A stretch of 64,000 nt of DNA, from positions 45,580-109,579 of the forward strand of contig CAVLDP010000004.1 of assembly GCA_963661945.1 (NCBI GenBank), given 5' to 3'. Shown here in pieces: positions 26,550 to 36,024 of this stretch (its first letter is position 1; each line of letters opens with the position of its first letter). Position numbers and translations under genes: made by a program. The notes beneath the pieces are model-generated. The model searched no databases and was not told the origin of the DNA. It saw only the letters and a program-made list of their open reading frames with translations. Origin of the DNA: CAVLDP01 sp963661945. Lineage in GTDB: Bacteria; Bacillota; Clostridia; Lachnospirales; Lachnospiraceae.

Positions 26550-26610
26550 TAGTGATATAGCAGATTCATCATTATTATAATAATTAAGATATATCGAAAA
26601 GGAATATAGA

Positions 26611-27804
26611 ATGAGATTATTATCGAAGGGCGTAGATACAATACGACAGGTATGCGAATACGAAAAAACAATAAAAGTAGATACTCGGTCGCTTCAAAAT
26701 GTCATGGCAATATTTGCCCTGGTTATGTTGCTGATAAACATAGAGAATTTCAAGCTTGGTAAATATATCATCGGTATCGTGACAATGATTGCTGCAATTC
26801 TAAGTATCGTGCTTGTCATTCTACTGAAACATACCAAAAACGTATACCGAATATTTCGGGCTGCTATTGTAGTATTCCTTATGTTGGCAGTTTATATATC
26901 AATTGTCGGATCTAATGAAGGCTTTGCACTGTTATGGTTTCTATTACTGCCAATCATAACCCTTGTACTTTTAGGCATGTCATTTGGTGCGCCGATATGT
27001 ATATTATTTGGCCTGTATATCACGACCCTATTCTGGACTCCCCTTAGCGATAAGCTTATCTATAATTACACAAGGGATTATTTATTCTATTATCCGATTT
27101 TCTACTGGGGCTTCTGTCTTCTTGTCGTTGTAATGGATATTTTCTATAAGCAATATCAAATCAGGCAGGCGGACAATGAGAAGCATCTTCAAGCGGAAGT
27201 ACTTGAAGCTGTAGACGAGAGCAAGAGACTTATGATCGACGCTGTTACAGCGATAAGTCAGATGCTTGATGAAAAGGATGGATATACCCAGGAACATTCA
27301 AAAAGGGTTGCCGAATATTCTATGCTCATTGCCAAAAACTTAAAGACACATAAGTTCACAGATGAAGAGATTTCGCTAATCTATAGAGGTGCTCTTCTGC
27401 ATGATATTGGCAAGATTGCCGTTCCAGATGCAGTACTTAATAAACCATCTTCTCTTACTGATGAGGAGTATGGAATCATGAAGAATCATACCGTCTGGGG
27501 TGGGCAGATATTATCTGGTCTAGAATTCCTTCCACAGGCAGATATAGGAGCCAAGTACCATCACGAGAGATATGATGGCAAGGGCTATCCACAAGGTGTC
27601 AAGGGTGAAGAGCTTCCATGGATGGCAAGAATCATAAGCGCTGCAGATTCCCTTGATGCAATGAACTCCAACAGATGTTATAGAAAGCATTGCGATAAGG
27701 ATTATATCATCGGAGAATTTCGAAAAGGTGCTGGAACACAATTTGATCAAGCAGTCGCAGAAACTGTAATTACGCTTATTGAGGAAGGCAGGATTGTAAT
27801 ATAG
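26611..27804 (+). CDS. Membrane HD-GYP phosphodiesterase
   Basis: A 397-residue protein with about six membrane helices (30-180) and a C-terminal HD-GYP domain (about 210-395), the family that cleaves cyclic di-GMP or related dinucleotides. Metal and catalytic motifs are intact: HSKRVAEYS, LLHDIGKIAVPDAVLNKP, the HTVWGGQIL helix and YHHERYDGKGYPQG. AGGAA precedes ATG. The second HD-GYP gene starts two bases after its stop. The N-terminal membrane part is not a named sensor domain that I recognise, so the signal is unknown. Confidence 0.88.
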   Translation: MRLLSKGVDTIRQVCEYEKTIKVDTRSLQNVMAIFALVMLLINIENFKLGKYIIGIVTMIAAILSIVLVILLKHTKNVYRIFRAAIVVFLMLAVYISIVGSNEGFALLWFLLLPIITLVLLGMSFGAPICILFGLYITTLFWTPLSDKLIYNYTRDYLFYYPIFYWGFCLLVVVMDIFYKQYQIRQADNEKHLQAEVLEAVDESKRLMIDAVTAISQMLDEKDGYTQEHSKRVAEYSMLIAKNLKTHKFTDEEISLIYRGALLHDIGKIAVPDAVLNKPSSLTDEEYGIMKNHTVWGGQILSGLEFLPQADIGAKYHHERYDGKGYPQGVKGEELPWMARIISAADSLDAMNSNRCYRKHCDKDYIIGEFRKGAGTQFDQAVAETVITLIEEGRIVI

Positions 27805-27806
27805 AT

Positions 27807-28961
27807 ATGTCAGAGAATACTAACACAGTATCACGAATAAAGCATATATGGGAAGTAATCATGTGTCCTTATGAAGACATGAGCCTTGCATTCTGGATTA
27901 AGATTGTATTCGGATTTATATGGGCTATCAGTATTCCTAATGGAATCATGTATGGAGCGCCAAAGGATTATATCATCACACTATCCATAATGGTCACAAT
28001 TCTTCTTATTAATATAATCGTTTCTCTATTTTATTACAGAACATGGATTGATGCGATTGTATGCGTTATCTTAAGCATACCAGTATTCTATGTATATTAT
28101 CATGCGAGTATCGGATATTTTAGCGTCATGTTTTCCTTGATTTTTGCGTGTGGAATTGTATTCATGCTTGGAATACGTAATAGTATTGTACTGAATTTTC
28201 TATATCTTATTATGGTAATTGTGTGCTTCAGGCTTAATGTTACTGTGTCAGCCAAGTTTATATACGGCGATACGATAGCACTTCGTTTCCCATATTTATT
28301 TATCTGCTTCGTCCTTATATCTTACTGCCTTATGTATATTATCCAGCGTTACTGGGTTGATAAGAGAAAGCGTAACCAGATACTTGAGGAACGTGTGAAA
28401 AGCGAGAGGAAGAAGCTCGAAACCATGTCAATGAAGGTAATCGAGACCATGTCCAAGGCTCTTGCAGCCAAGATTCCTGGAGAAGAGGAACACTGTAATA
28501 ATGTAGCCGAATATTCAAAGCGTATTGCAAAGAAGATGAATCTCGACAAGGAAACATGTAATGATGCTTATAAGGCAGGATTACTGCATGAGATTGGAAT
28601 GATTGGTATACCGGATGACCTTATTAACAAGGCGGATCTTACCGATGAGGAATATGAACTCTTTAAGACCTATGTCAGCAAGGGATATCAGATTATCAAT
28701 ATGCTACAGACCGATGAATCCCTAAGGATTGCGCAGGCAGTCAAATATCACCGCGAGAACTACGACGGAAGTGGCTTTAATGAAGGTATAAGTGGTGATA
28801 ATATTCCACTTCTTGCACGTATTATCGCAATTGCGGATTATACTGACCGTCACATCGGTAGAAATGAAGACATTCAAGATATCAGAGATAATATAAAGAA
28901 GATGTCCGGCACCGTATTCGACCCATCCTGTGCCAGGATTATGATCGAAATACTAAGCTAA
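27807..28961 (+). CDS. Membrane protein with a degenerate HD-GYP domain
   Basis: A 384-residue paralogue-like protein: about six helices (20-180) and a C-terminal HD-GYP-like domain. The HD pair reads HEIGMIGIPDDL, with Glu for the metal-binding Asp, and the GYP segment reads YHRENYDGSGFNEG, with Phe for Tyr. The first His motif is HCNNVAEYSKRIAK. The protein may therefore be inactive as an enzyme and act as a regulator or binding partner of the intact protein encoded two bases before it. The Shine-Dalgarno (GGAAGG) lies in the end of the first gene. Domain assignment is firm; loss of activity is an inference. Confidence 0.82.
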   Translation: MSENTNTVSRIKHIWEVIMCPYEDMSLAFWIKIVFGFIWAISIPNGIMYGAPKDYIITLSIMVTILLINIIVSLFYYRTWIDAIVCVILSIPVFYVYYHASIGYFSVMFSLIFACGIVFMLGIRNSIVLNFLYLIMVIVCFRLNVTVSAKFIYGDTIALRFPYLFICFVLISYCLMYIIQRYWVDKRKRNQILEERVKSERKKLETMSMKVIETMSKALAAKIPGEEEHCNNVAEYSKRIAKKMNLDKETCNDAYKAGLLHEIGMIGIPDDLINKADLTDEEYELFKTYVSKGYQIINMLQTDESLRIAQAVKYHRENYDGSGFNEGISGDNIPLLARIIAIADYTDRHIGRNEDIQDIRDNIKKMSGTVFDPSCARIMIEILS

Positions 28962-28986
28962 GACATCTTCCATCAACATATATAAA

Positions 28987-29790
28987 TTAATTCGATAGCA
29001 GGATTCTATCGTTATCAAGCTCTCTTCCAGCACTTATAGAGAATCTACTGAGAAGGTCATCCACTGTCATGGCCTCTCTCTCCTCTCCTGATACATCAAG
29101 GACAATTCGTCCTTCATCCATCATCAGAGTTCGATTTCCCAGTTCGAGCGCCTGGTGCATATTATGTGTAATCATAAGACAGGTAATACTTCGCTCAGAG
29201 ACAATACGTCTTGTCAGATCAAGTACCTTCTCCCCTGTTGCGGGATCTAGGGCTGCCGTATGTTCATCCAGAAGCAGAAGATTTGGCGTCACAATGGTTG
29301 CCATCAGAAGCGTCAGAGCCTGCCTCTGTCCACCCGATAGAAGTCCTACAGGGCTCTTCATGCGATTCTCCAAATCCATATCAAGAAGGGACAAATGCTC
29401 CCTGAACATCTCCTTGTCTCCTTTTGAGATACGTCTGAAATATTGTCCCCTTCCCGCACTTGCACGAAGATAAGCAATGGCCAGATTCTCCTCAATTGTC
29501 ATATTCGGAGCTGTCCCTTTCATGGGATCCTGGAAGAGATAACCAATCTGCTTCGCCCTATCATGTTCTCTTGTAAATGTAATATCCTCTCCATCAAGCT
29601 CAATATAACCCTGCTCAACATAGAAGCCACCTGCAATGGCATTGAACATGGTGGACTTACCAGCTCCATTAGAGCCTACAATTGTCGCAAAATCTCCGTC
29701 GTTTAATTCGAGGCTCAGTCCATTTAGGGCCTTCTTTTCATTTACCGTACCTGGGTGAAAGGTCTTATGCAAATCGTATAACTTAAGCAT
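28987..29790 (-). CDS. ABC transporter ATPase (TrpZ-type)
   Basis: Nucleotide-binding protein of 267 residues. Walker A VGSNGAGKST, Q loop LFQDPMKGT, signature LLSGGQRQALTLL, Walker B LLLLDEHTAALDP and switch His ITHNMHQA are intact. The frame runs on to 29874, but GGAAAGAAG stands before ATG at 29790, the position that gives the usual MLKLYDLHKTF start. It overlaps the permease stop by 8 bases. It completes a three-gene importer with a permease and a lipoprotein of the TrpX family. Confidence 0.88.
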   Translation of the reverse strand: MLKLYDLHKTFHPGTVNEKKALNGLSLELNDGDFATIVGSNGAGKSTMFNAIAGGFYVEQGYIELDGEDITFTREHDRAKQIGYLFQDPMKGTAPNMTIEENLAIAYLRASAGRGQYFRRISKGDKEMFREHLSLLDMDLENRMKSPVGLLSGGQRQALTLLMATIVTPNLLLLDEHTAALDPATGEKVLDLTRRIVSERSITCLMITHNMHQALELGNRTLMMDEGRIVLDVSGEEREAMTVDDLLSRFSISAGRELDNDRILLSN

Positions 29791-30748
29791 TCTTCTTTCC
29801 TCCCTGTCTATAAATCTGATTCTCCTTCTTGTGTCTATCCTCAGCATCCTTCTTAGCCTTGTGAAGGGTGGCATATTCCTTCAGTCGAGGAGCCGCAATC
29901 GCTACTGCAACGATAATGGCAGACACCAGCTTAAATGCTTCTGTAGGAACATCCAGTCTAAGCGCAAGAGCTACGATAAAGCGATAGAGGCAGGAACCAA
30001 GAATCACTCCAAGAATCCCCTTCCATACTGATCCATGACGTCCCAGAATGGACTGCCCAATCACAAGCGATGCAAGAGCAATCGTAACCATTCCTGTTCC
30101 AAGATTAATATCAGCAGACTTGTTGTATTGGCCAATCAGGCATCCCGCCAAGCCTGTACAAGCATTTGATACACAAAGCCCAATCGTAATCGTAAAGGCT
30201 GGATTAATGGAGGATGACTTCACCATCGCTTCATTGTCACCTGTTGCGCGGATTGACAGGCCAAGCGTTGTATTAAGGAACCAACCCATAAAGAGGCACA
30301 TAAGTGCCACAATACATGCGATTAGAATTAACTTATAGGAATTCTGCCAAGCCTCAGAATCAGAAAGTCCCTTAAAGAGGGAAAATATCGTATCCGTTCC
30401 AAAGACTGATACATTAGACGAAAGTCCCATCACGAAGAGATTAATGGTATATAGACCAGTATTTACAATAATTCCTGATAGAATACTCTCCACTCCAAGT
30501 CTGGTCTGTAAGAATGCTGTCACAAAGCCAGAACAAATCCCCGCTGCCATAGCCGCAAATATAGCAAGGATTGGATGGCCGGCAATCGTTACCATAGCTC
30601 CCACTGCACAACCCAAGGTATAGCAGCCATCCGTAGACAAATCGCATAAATTAAGAATCGTAAAGCTTAGATAGAGAGACAAAGCCACAAGGGAGTAAAT
30701 AAGTCCCACTTCCAGCGCTGTCTCAACAATTGCAGGTGTAAGTATCAT
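29783..30748 (-). CDS. ABC transporter permease (TrpY-type)
   Basis: Membrane protein of 321 residues with about eight to nine helices, similar in layout to branched-chain amino acid type permeases. Features such as LCDLSTDGCYTLGCAVGAMVTI, SSSINPAFTITIGLCVSNACTGLAGCLIG and GSVWKGILGVILGSCLYRFIV match the family that pairs with TrpX-type binding proteins. It lies 2 bases after the binding-protein gene. Confidence 0.85.
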   Translation of the reverse strand: MILTPAIVETALEVGLIYSLVALSLYLSFTILNLCDLSTDGCYTLGCAVGAMVTIAGHPILAIFAAMAAGICSGFVTAFLQTRLGVESILSGIIVNTGLYTINLFVMGLSSNVSVFGTDTIFSLFKGLSDSEAWQNSYKLILIACIVALMCLFMGWFLNTTLGLSIRATGDNEAMVKSSSINPAFTITIGLCVSNACTGLAGCLIGQYNKSADINLGTGMVTIALASLVIGQSILGRHGSVWKGILGVILGSCLYRFIVALALRLDVPTEAFKLVSAIIVAVAIAAPRLKEYATLHKAKKDAEDRHKKENQIYRQGGKKNA

Positions 30749-30750
30749 AA

Positions 30751-31803
30751 TTAATCCTCGAATTCCTCAGCAGTCTGAATCTCAGAGATATTCGTGCAAA
30801 ATGGTGCCAGAGCCTTCTCTACCGTAGATAGATCCAGACCAAGTGCAGCGCAGGTATCCGTATTCACAGTTGCAAGTCCGTTGTCGAAGGTCTTAACTGC
30901 ATATGTTGCAGGTTCAGCGCCATTGGTCAAAATATCCACAACCATATCTGCTGTCTCCACTCCAAGCTTGGCATAATCTACGCCAAAGCCTAAGAAGGCA
31001 CCATTTAGGGCAAAGGAATCCGCACCAGTATAGTGAGGAATACCAGCCTCTAAGAACTTCTCATAGATAGCAAGCTCTGCGGTCATAATCGTATTATCTG
31101 TTGGCGTAAATACAGCATCTACTCCTTCTGCAACCAAGGCATCGCAAGCGGATGCGACTTCATCCGTTGTCGTTCCTGTCTTCTCGACATACTTCACACC
31201 CTTGGCATCAAGATAAGTCTTGGCATCCTCGATTGCCTGAGCAGATGCATCCTCTGATTTCGAATAGAGGAGTCCCACTGTCTTGCAATCCGGATCCACT
31301 GCAAAGATCATATCCATAATCGTATCTGTATTCAGTGCATCTGATGTACCTGTAATATTGCTTCCTGGTGCATCCATAGACTCTACAAGCTTGGCGCCTA
31401 CTGGATCTGACACTGCGGAGAAGACTGTTGGAATCTGATTATCCTCTGTTGCAGCCTGTACAATCTGCGCCGTTGGTGTTGCGATTGGAACGATGATATC
31501 TACTCCATCATCGATAAGCTCTGTCACAATCTGATTCAGTGTCGTAGCATCTGCCTGACCATTGTAGGTATAATCCTCATAATCAAATGTCACACCAAGC
31601 TCCGCTCCCTTAGCAGTGAGTTCTGCCTCGATATTACTCTCAATCTGATTCAAGGAAGCATCATCCACATATTGGATAATTCCAACCTTATAAGTTGTAG
31701 ATGCCGTGCTTGAATCTACAGAAGCATCCTCTGATGAGCCGCAAGCTGCTAGAGAAAGCGCCATCATGGATGCGACAAGTAAACATGTAATCTTTTTCTT
31801 CAT
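30751..31803 (-). CDS. Substrate-binding lipoprotein (TrpX-like, ABC_sub_bind family)
   Basis: A 350-residue lipoprotein: signal MKKKITCLLVASMMALSLAACGSS with lipobox LAAC, then a two-lobed binding fold (YKVGIIQYVDDASLNQIESNIEAEL..., VDIIVPIATPTAQ, FSAVSDPVGAKLV, GVDAVFTPTDNTIMTAE). Homologues in Firmicutes bind tryptophan or other hydrophobic amino acids or purine-like compounds. There is no T-box upstream here, so tryptophan control is not supported and the substrate stays open. GGAGG precedes ATG and a near-consensus promoter lies about 60 bases upstream. Confidence 0.88.
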   Translation of the reverse strand: MKKKITCLLVASMMALSLAACGSSEDASVDSSTASTTYKVGIIQYVDDASLNQIESNIEAELTAKGAELGVTFDYEDYTYNGQADATTLNQIVTELIDDGVDIIVPIATPTAQIVQAATEDNQIPTVFSAVSDPVGAKLVESMDAPGSNITGTSDALNTDTIMDMIFAVDPDCKTVGLLYSKSEDASAQAIEDAKTYLDAKGVKYVEKTGTTTDEVASACDALVAEGVDAVFTPTDNTIMTAELAIYEKFLEAGIPHYTGADSFALNGAFLGFGVDYAKLGVETADMVVDILTNGAEPATYAVKTFDNGLATVNTDTCAALGLDLSTVEKALAPFCTNISEIQTAEEFED

Positions 31804-31863
31804 TTTCTTTTTCCTCCTGATTATTCAATCGAGGTAGCTTCCTCGATCGACATATACTCTTCT

Positions 31864-31892
31864 ATTATAGGTAAAGTCAGATCTTAATGCAA
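31864..31892 (-). promoter_or_regulatory. Promoter of the TrpXYZ-like importer
   Basis: TTGCAT (31887-31892), 17-base spacer, perfect TATAAT (31864-31869) on the minus strand. The -35 box touches the U-run of the pckA terminator. The leader has a 7-base inverted repeat ATCGAGG/CCTCGAT at 31828-31847. Confidence 0.7.
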
Positions 31893-31930
31893 AAAGAAAA
31901 GGCTTATGGATAAAGGAATCCATAAGCCTT
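31892..31930 (-). terminator. Intrinsic terminator of pckA
   Basis: AAGGCTTATGGAT (31918-31930 side on the minus strand) pairs perfectly over 13 bases with ATCCATAAGCCTT, then TTCTTTTT follows. Confidence 0.9.
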
Positions 31931-31958
31931 ATAACTCTCATAGAAAGACTTCTATATC

Positions 31959-33560
31959 TTAGAGCTGAGGACCAGCAGATACTAAAGCCTTACCAGCTTC
32001 ATTGGTTGTATACTTCACGAAGTTCTTGTTGAATCTCTCAGCAAGATCCTTAGCCTTAGCCTCCCACTCAGAAGCATCTGCGTAGGTATCGCGAGGATCA
32101 AGGATTGCAGGATCAACACCTGGAAGCTCTGTAGGAACCTCGAAGTTGAACATTGGAATTGTCTTGGTTGGAGCCTTGTTGATATCACCAGAAAGGATAG
32201 CATCGATGATTCCTCTGGTATCCTTGATTGTGATTCTCTTACCAGTTCCATTCCAGCCTGTGTTAACCAGATATGCCTTAGCACCAGACTTCTCCATCTT
32301 CTTAACAAGCTCTGCAGCATACTTGGTAGGATGAAGCTCTAAGAAAGCCTGTCCGAAGCAAGCAGAGAAGGTAGGAGTTGGCTCTGTAATACCACGCTCT
32401 GTACCAGCAAGCTTTGCAGTAAAGCCTGATAAGAAATAGTACTGGCACTGCTCTGGTGTCAGGATAGATACTGGAGGCAATACTCCAAATGCATCTGCTG
32501 ATAAGAAGATAACATTCTTAGCAGCTGGTGCAGAAGAGATTGGCTTAACAATATTGTTAATGTGGTTGATTGGATAAGAAACACGAGTGTTCTCTGTAAC
32601 GCTCTTGTCTTCGAAATCAATCTTGCCATCTGCAGCTACTGTTACATTCTCAAGAAGAGCATTTCTCTTGATTGCATTGTAGATATCTGGCTCAGAATCC
32701 TTGTCAAGGCCGATAACCTTGGCATAGCAGCCACCCTCGAAGTTGAATACACCGTTGTCATCCCAACCGTGCTCATCATCACCAATCAGAAGTCTCTTAG
32801 GATCGGTAGACAGTGTTGTCTTACCTGTTCCAGACAGACCGAAGAATACTGCAGTATTCTCACCATTCATGTCAGTATTTGCTGAGCAGTGCATAGAAGC
32901 CATGCCCTTCAGTGGAAGGTAGTAGTTCATCATAGAGAACATACCCTTCTTCATCTCTCCGCCATACCATGTATTGATGATTACCTGCTCACGAGAGGTG
33001 ATATTGAATGCTACACAAGTCTCTGAATTAAGACCTAATTCCTTGTAATTAGCAACGCTTGCCTTAGAGGCATTATATACGATGAAGTCAGGCTCGAAAT
33101 CCTTAAGCTCAGCCTCAGATGGCTGAATGAACATGTTCTTAACGAAATGTGCCTGCCAAGCTACTTCCATGATGAAACGAACAGCCATACGAGTGTCCTT
33201 GTTGGCGCCACAGAAAGCATCTACTACGAATAATCTCTTATTAGAGAGCTCCTTCTTAGCAAGATCCTTTACAACTGCCCAAGTTGACTCTGTCATTGGA
33301 TGGTTGTCATTAGGATACTCCTCTGAATTCCACCATACAGTGTCCTTAGAGTTCTCATCCATTACGATATACTTATCCTTAGGAGAACGGCCAGTGTAAA
33401 TACCAGTCATAACGTTGACTGCCCCAAGTTCTGTCTCCTGTCCGACTTCATAGCCTTCCAGACCAGCCTTGGTCTCCTCGGCAAATAAGTCTTCATAAGA
33501 AGGGTTATAAACCACTTCTGTCGTTCCGTCGATGCCATACTTTGTTAAATCAATTGCCAT
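31959..33560 (-). CDS. pckA: Phosphoenolpyruvate carboxykinase (ATP)
   Basis: Interconverts oxaloacetate and phosphoenolpyruvate with ATP; in gut anaerobes it often runs towards oxaloacetate. The 533-residue protein has the kinase-1a P-loop GLSGTGKTTLS, the metal site GDDEHGWDD, YTGRSPKDKYIV for substrate binding and ITIKDTRGIIDAIL. Length is typical of the ATP-dependent enzyme. GGAG and GAGG lie before ATG. It has its own promoter and terminator. Confidence 0.97.
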   Translation of the reverse strand: MAIDLTKYGIDGTTEVVYNPSYEDLFAEETKAGLEGYEVGQETELGAVNVMTGIYTGRSPKDKYIVMDENSKDTVWWNSEEYPNDNHPMTESTWAVVKDLAKKELSNKRLFVVDAFCGANKDTRMAVRFIMEVAWQAHFVKNMFIQPSEAELKDFEPDFIVYNASKASVANYKELGLNSETCVAFNITSREQVIINTWYGGEMKKGMFSMMNYYLPLKGMASMHCSANTDMNGENTAVFFGLSGTGKTTLSTDPKRLLIGDDEHGWDDNGVFNFEGGCYAKVIGLDKDSEPDIYNAIKRNALLENVTVAADGKIDFEDKSVTENTRVSYPINHINNIVKPISSAPAAKNVIFLSADAFGVLPPVSILTPEQCQYYFLSGFTAKLAGTERGITEPTPTFSACFGQAFLELHPTKYAAELVKKMEKSGAKAYLVNTGWNGTGKRITIKDTRGIIDAILSGDINKAPTKTIPMFNFEVPTELPGVDPAILDPRDTYADASEWEAKAKDLAERFNKNFVKYTTNEAGKALVSAGPQL

Positions 33561-33611
33561 CTTTTTTACCTCATTTCTCCTATTTCATTTAGTCAAAACT
33601 CTGACAAATTA

Positions 33612-33640
33612 ATAATATACTATGGAATTTTTAGAGTCAA
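33612..33640 (-). promoter_or_regulatory. Promoter of pckA
   Basis: TTGACT (33635-33640), 17-base spacer, TATTAT (33612-33617) on the minus strand, about 50 bases before the ATG. Confidence 0.6.
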
Positions 33641-33674
33641 CGATAATGATAAAAATTTAACAATTATTTAAGAA

Positions 33675-35951
33675 TCATGAATCAATGACACTTAAAATCC
33701 GCTCAATCATATCCTGGTATTCCATCAGATAGTCCTCATAGTGCTCGATAATGTAGCTGCTATCCCAGTTCTTAGCTGCATGCTCCATACTTCTGGCTTC
33801 TTCTGATAAATGATAGGCCCCTATCGTTTGCGCCGTACTCTTCACCTTGTGTGAGACGACACCATAAGTCTCCATGTCGGACTCCTCATATGCCTTTCTA
33901 AGCTCGTCGGTTGCATCCTCTCTCGCAAATCCACGCAGGATCTCAATATAGAATTCCTCTTTGCCGCCAGAATACATAATGCCTCGCTCTGTATCCAGGA
34001 AATCAAGTTTCTCTATGATAGAGCCACGAGACTCTTCAGAAGTCCGATCACTCACAAGCGCTACTCTAATATTCGGTACATATTCCGTTAGGGCATCGAG
34101 AAGAGTCTGCTTGGTAACCGGCTTCGTGATATAATCCGTAAAGCCAATTCTATAATACTCCTCCTTGGCGCCGAGTATAGCATTCGCTGTCAGCATAATC
34201 ACAGGTGTATTCGTGTTCGGCGTATCATGCATATCCTGCATGCGAATCATGGTCTCTATGCCATCCATCTCCGGCATCATATGATCTAGGAAAATCACAT
34301 CATAAGGCTTCTGCCGATAGAGTTCCAGGCATTCCATACCTGAGATGGCGGTATCAATCTCCATCTTGGTATCCTTAAGCAGCATAGTGAACACCTTCAA
34401 GTTCATAGGTGAATCATCTACCACGAGAACCCTGGCTCCCGGTGCCTGAATCACAGTACTGTGTCCAATGTCCTCCCTATGCTGTCTCTTGGTGAAGTAG
34501 CCCATCGGATGCGAATCGACTACGCCCTGGCGAATCCGTACCACGAATTCAGAGCCTACTCCGTAAATGGAACTAACCTCGACATCGCCCTCCATCATAA
34601 CAGCAAGCTGCTTCACAAGTGCAAGACCAAGACCTGTTCCCTGGATATTACGGTTCTTCTTCATATCAACTCTCTGGAAGGACTGGAAGAGCTTACTCAT
34701 ATCCTCCTGCTTAAGACCGATACCAGTATCCTTCACACTAATTAGGAGTTCCACTTCCTTGGAGGAAATCTCCTGGTACTTCACCATAAGAGAGATTGCT
34801 CCTACATTTGTATACTTCACAGCATTGGACAAGAGATTAAGTATAATCTGTCGCACACGAATCTCATCGCCTTGTAGCATCACTGGAATATCTGGATCAT
34901 TCTCAATGGTAAAGCCTAAGTTCTTCTCCCTGGCCTTCACATCGATCATGGTATAGACTGCGCTTAGCACATCCTCAAGATGATATTCCACCGGAATAAT
35001 ATCAAGCTTGCCAGATTCCACCTTGGAGAAGTCTAAGATATCATTAACAATAGATAGAAGGGATTGTCCTGCCTCCTGAATATCAAGTAGATATTCCTTC
35101 ATCACAGGGTCCGAATTCTCCGCAAGCGCAATCTCATCCATACCTAGAATTCCATTGATTGGAGTACGAATCTCATGACTCATATTGGCTAAGAACTGGC
35201 TCTTGGCAAGATTCGCCGCATCTGCATTTGCCTTTGCCTCTTCCGCTTCTGTCTTCGCCTTCTCTAATTCGTCCATCGTCTGAAGTAACTTCATGTAATC
35301 TGGCGTCTCCATAGAGAAGAGAAGCATCAGAACAGATATGGATGCTGCAAAGAAATTAAGAAGAACCTGTGGGAAAACAACCATCTGAAGGAACATTCCC
35401 AGAAGTACAACCGTCATATATGCAAGCAAGGAATAGAAGAATCTCCGCGAAACATTCCTATTCTCTAAGAGCATAAAGATAACAATCTCAAGCAAATAGA
35501 AGATCGGCACCAAAAATACCAATTGATACAGAGGTCCATGTACATAGACATAATTTTCATCAAAATAAAATAAAATCTTGGTAAATGGACTGACAAGTGC
35601 AAGTATACTGTAGAGAATCAGAATCAGATTATTCAGAAATCCAACCACACGGATGCGGCGATTCTCCTGCATGAACACACGCATATATCCAATCATAAGA
35701 TAGGAAGAAAGAGGTGCGGCAATGAAATATGCCGTATTCAATATGTAATTAAGGACAAGAGGAACCAGGCTTGCATAGGATATTGTGCAAGCAGTTATAA
35801 CATCCAGACAGGTTCCAAGAAGAATCGCTATCGTCAATTTGCGGAAGGCGATGTTATTGGGAGTATCACTCGTATATTCCACCTTATGAAATACAAATAC
35901 GATAGTAAGAAAAATAGCAGCAGATACTTCATAATAAATGTTATAGGTCAT
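33675..35951 (-). CDS. Hybrid sensor histidine kinase with receiver and HPt domains
   Basis: A 758-residue multidomain kinase. About seven membrane helices occupy residues 1-215. A short Ala/Glu-rich coiled coil leads to HisKA with FLANMSHEIRTPINGILG (phospho-His about 259), HATPase_c (NLLSNAVKYTN, DTGIGLKQEDMSKLFQSFQR, GTGLGLALVKQL), a receiver domain (VLVVDDSPMNLKVF, Asp in IFLDHMMPEMDG, Lys in ITKPVTKQ), and a C-terminal HPt domain (SHKVKSTAQTIGAYHLSEEARSME). The relay His-Asp-His is thus complete in one protein; the final response regulator is not nearby. ATG at 35951 is preceded by AGGAG. A promoter TTTACA-18-TATAAT lies upstream at about 35985-36020. Confidence 0.9.
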   Translation of the reverse strand: MTYNIYYEVSAAIFLTIVFVFHKVEYTSDTPNNIAFRKLTIAILLGTCLDVITACTISYASLVPLVLNYILNTAYFIAAPLSSYLMIGYMRVFMQENRRIRVVGFLNNLILILYSILALVSPFTKILFYFDENYVYVHGPLYQLVFLVPIFYLLEIVIFMLLENRNVSRRFFYSLLAYMTVVLLGMFLQMVVFPQVLLNFFAASISVLMLLFSMETPDYMKLLQTMDELEKAKTEAEEAKANADAANLAKSQFLANMSHEIRTPINGILGMDEIALAENSDPVMKEYLLDIQEAGQSLLSIVNDILDFSKVESGKLDIIPVEYHLEDVLSAVYTMIDVKAREKNLGFTIENDPDIPVMLQGDEIRVRQIILNLLSNAVKYTNVGAISLMVKYQEISSKEVELLISVKDTGIGLKQEDMSKLFQSFQRVDMKKNRNIQGTGLGLALVKQLAVMMEGDVEVSSIYGVGSEFVVRIRQGVVDSHPMGYFTKRQHREDIGHSTVIQAPGARVLVVDDSPMNLKVFTMLLKDTKMEIDTAISGMECLELYRQKPYDVIFLDHMMPEMDGIETMIRMQDMHDTPNTNTPVIMLTANAILGAKEEYYRIGFTDYITKPVTKQTLLDALTEYVPNIRVALVSDRTSEESRGSIIEKLDFLDTERGIMYSGGKEEFYIEILRGFAREDATDELRKAYEESDMETYGVVSHKVKSTAQTIGAYHLSEEARSMEHAAKNWDSSYIIEHYEDYLMEYQDMIERILSVIDS

Positions 35952-36024
35952 AAGACTCCTCCCTGTAGAAAAAACCACAGTCTATAACATCATTATAAGT
36001 ATCTGCTGCTTCATTTGTAAAGAA

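Noticed and set aside
31804..31860. T-box or other riboswitch before the TrpX-like gene
   Set aside because: The leader is only about 55 bases, with one 7-base hairpin and no T-box core or specifier loop. It is not long enough for a known riboswitch.
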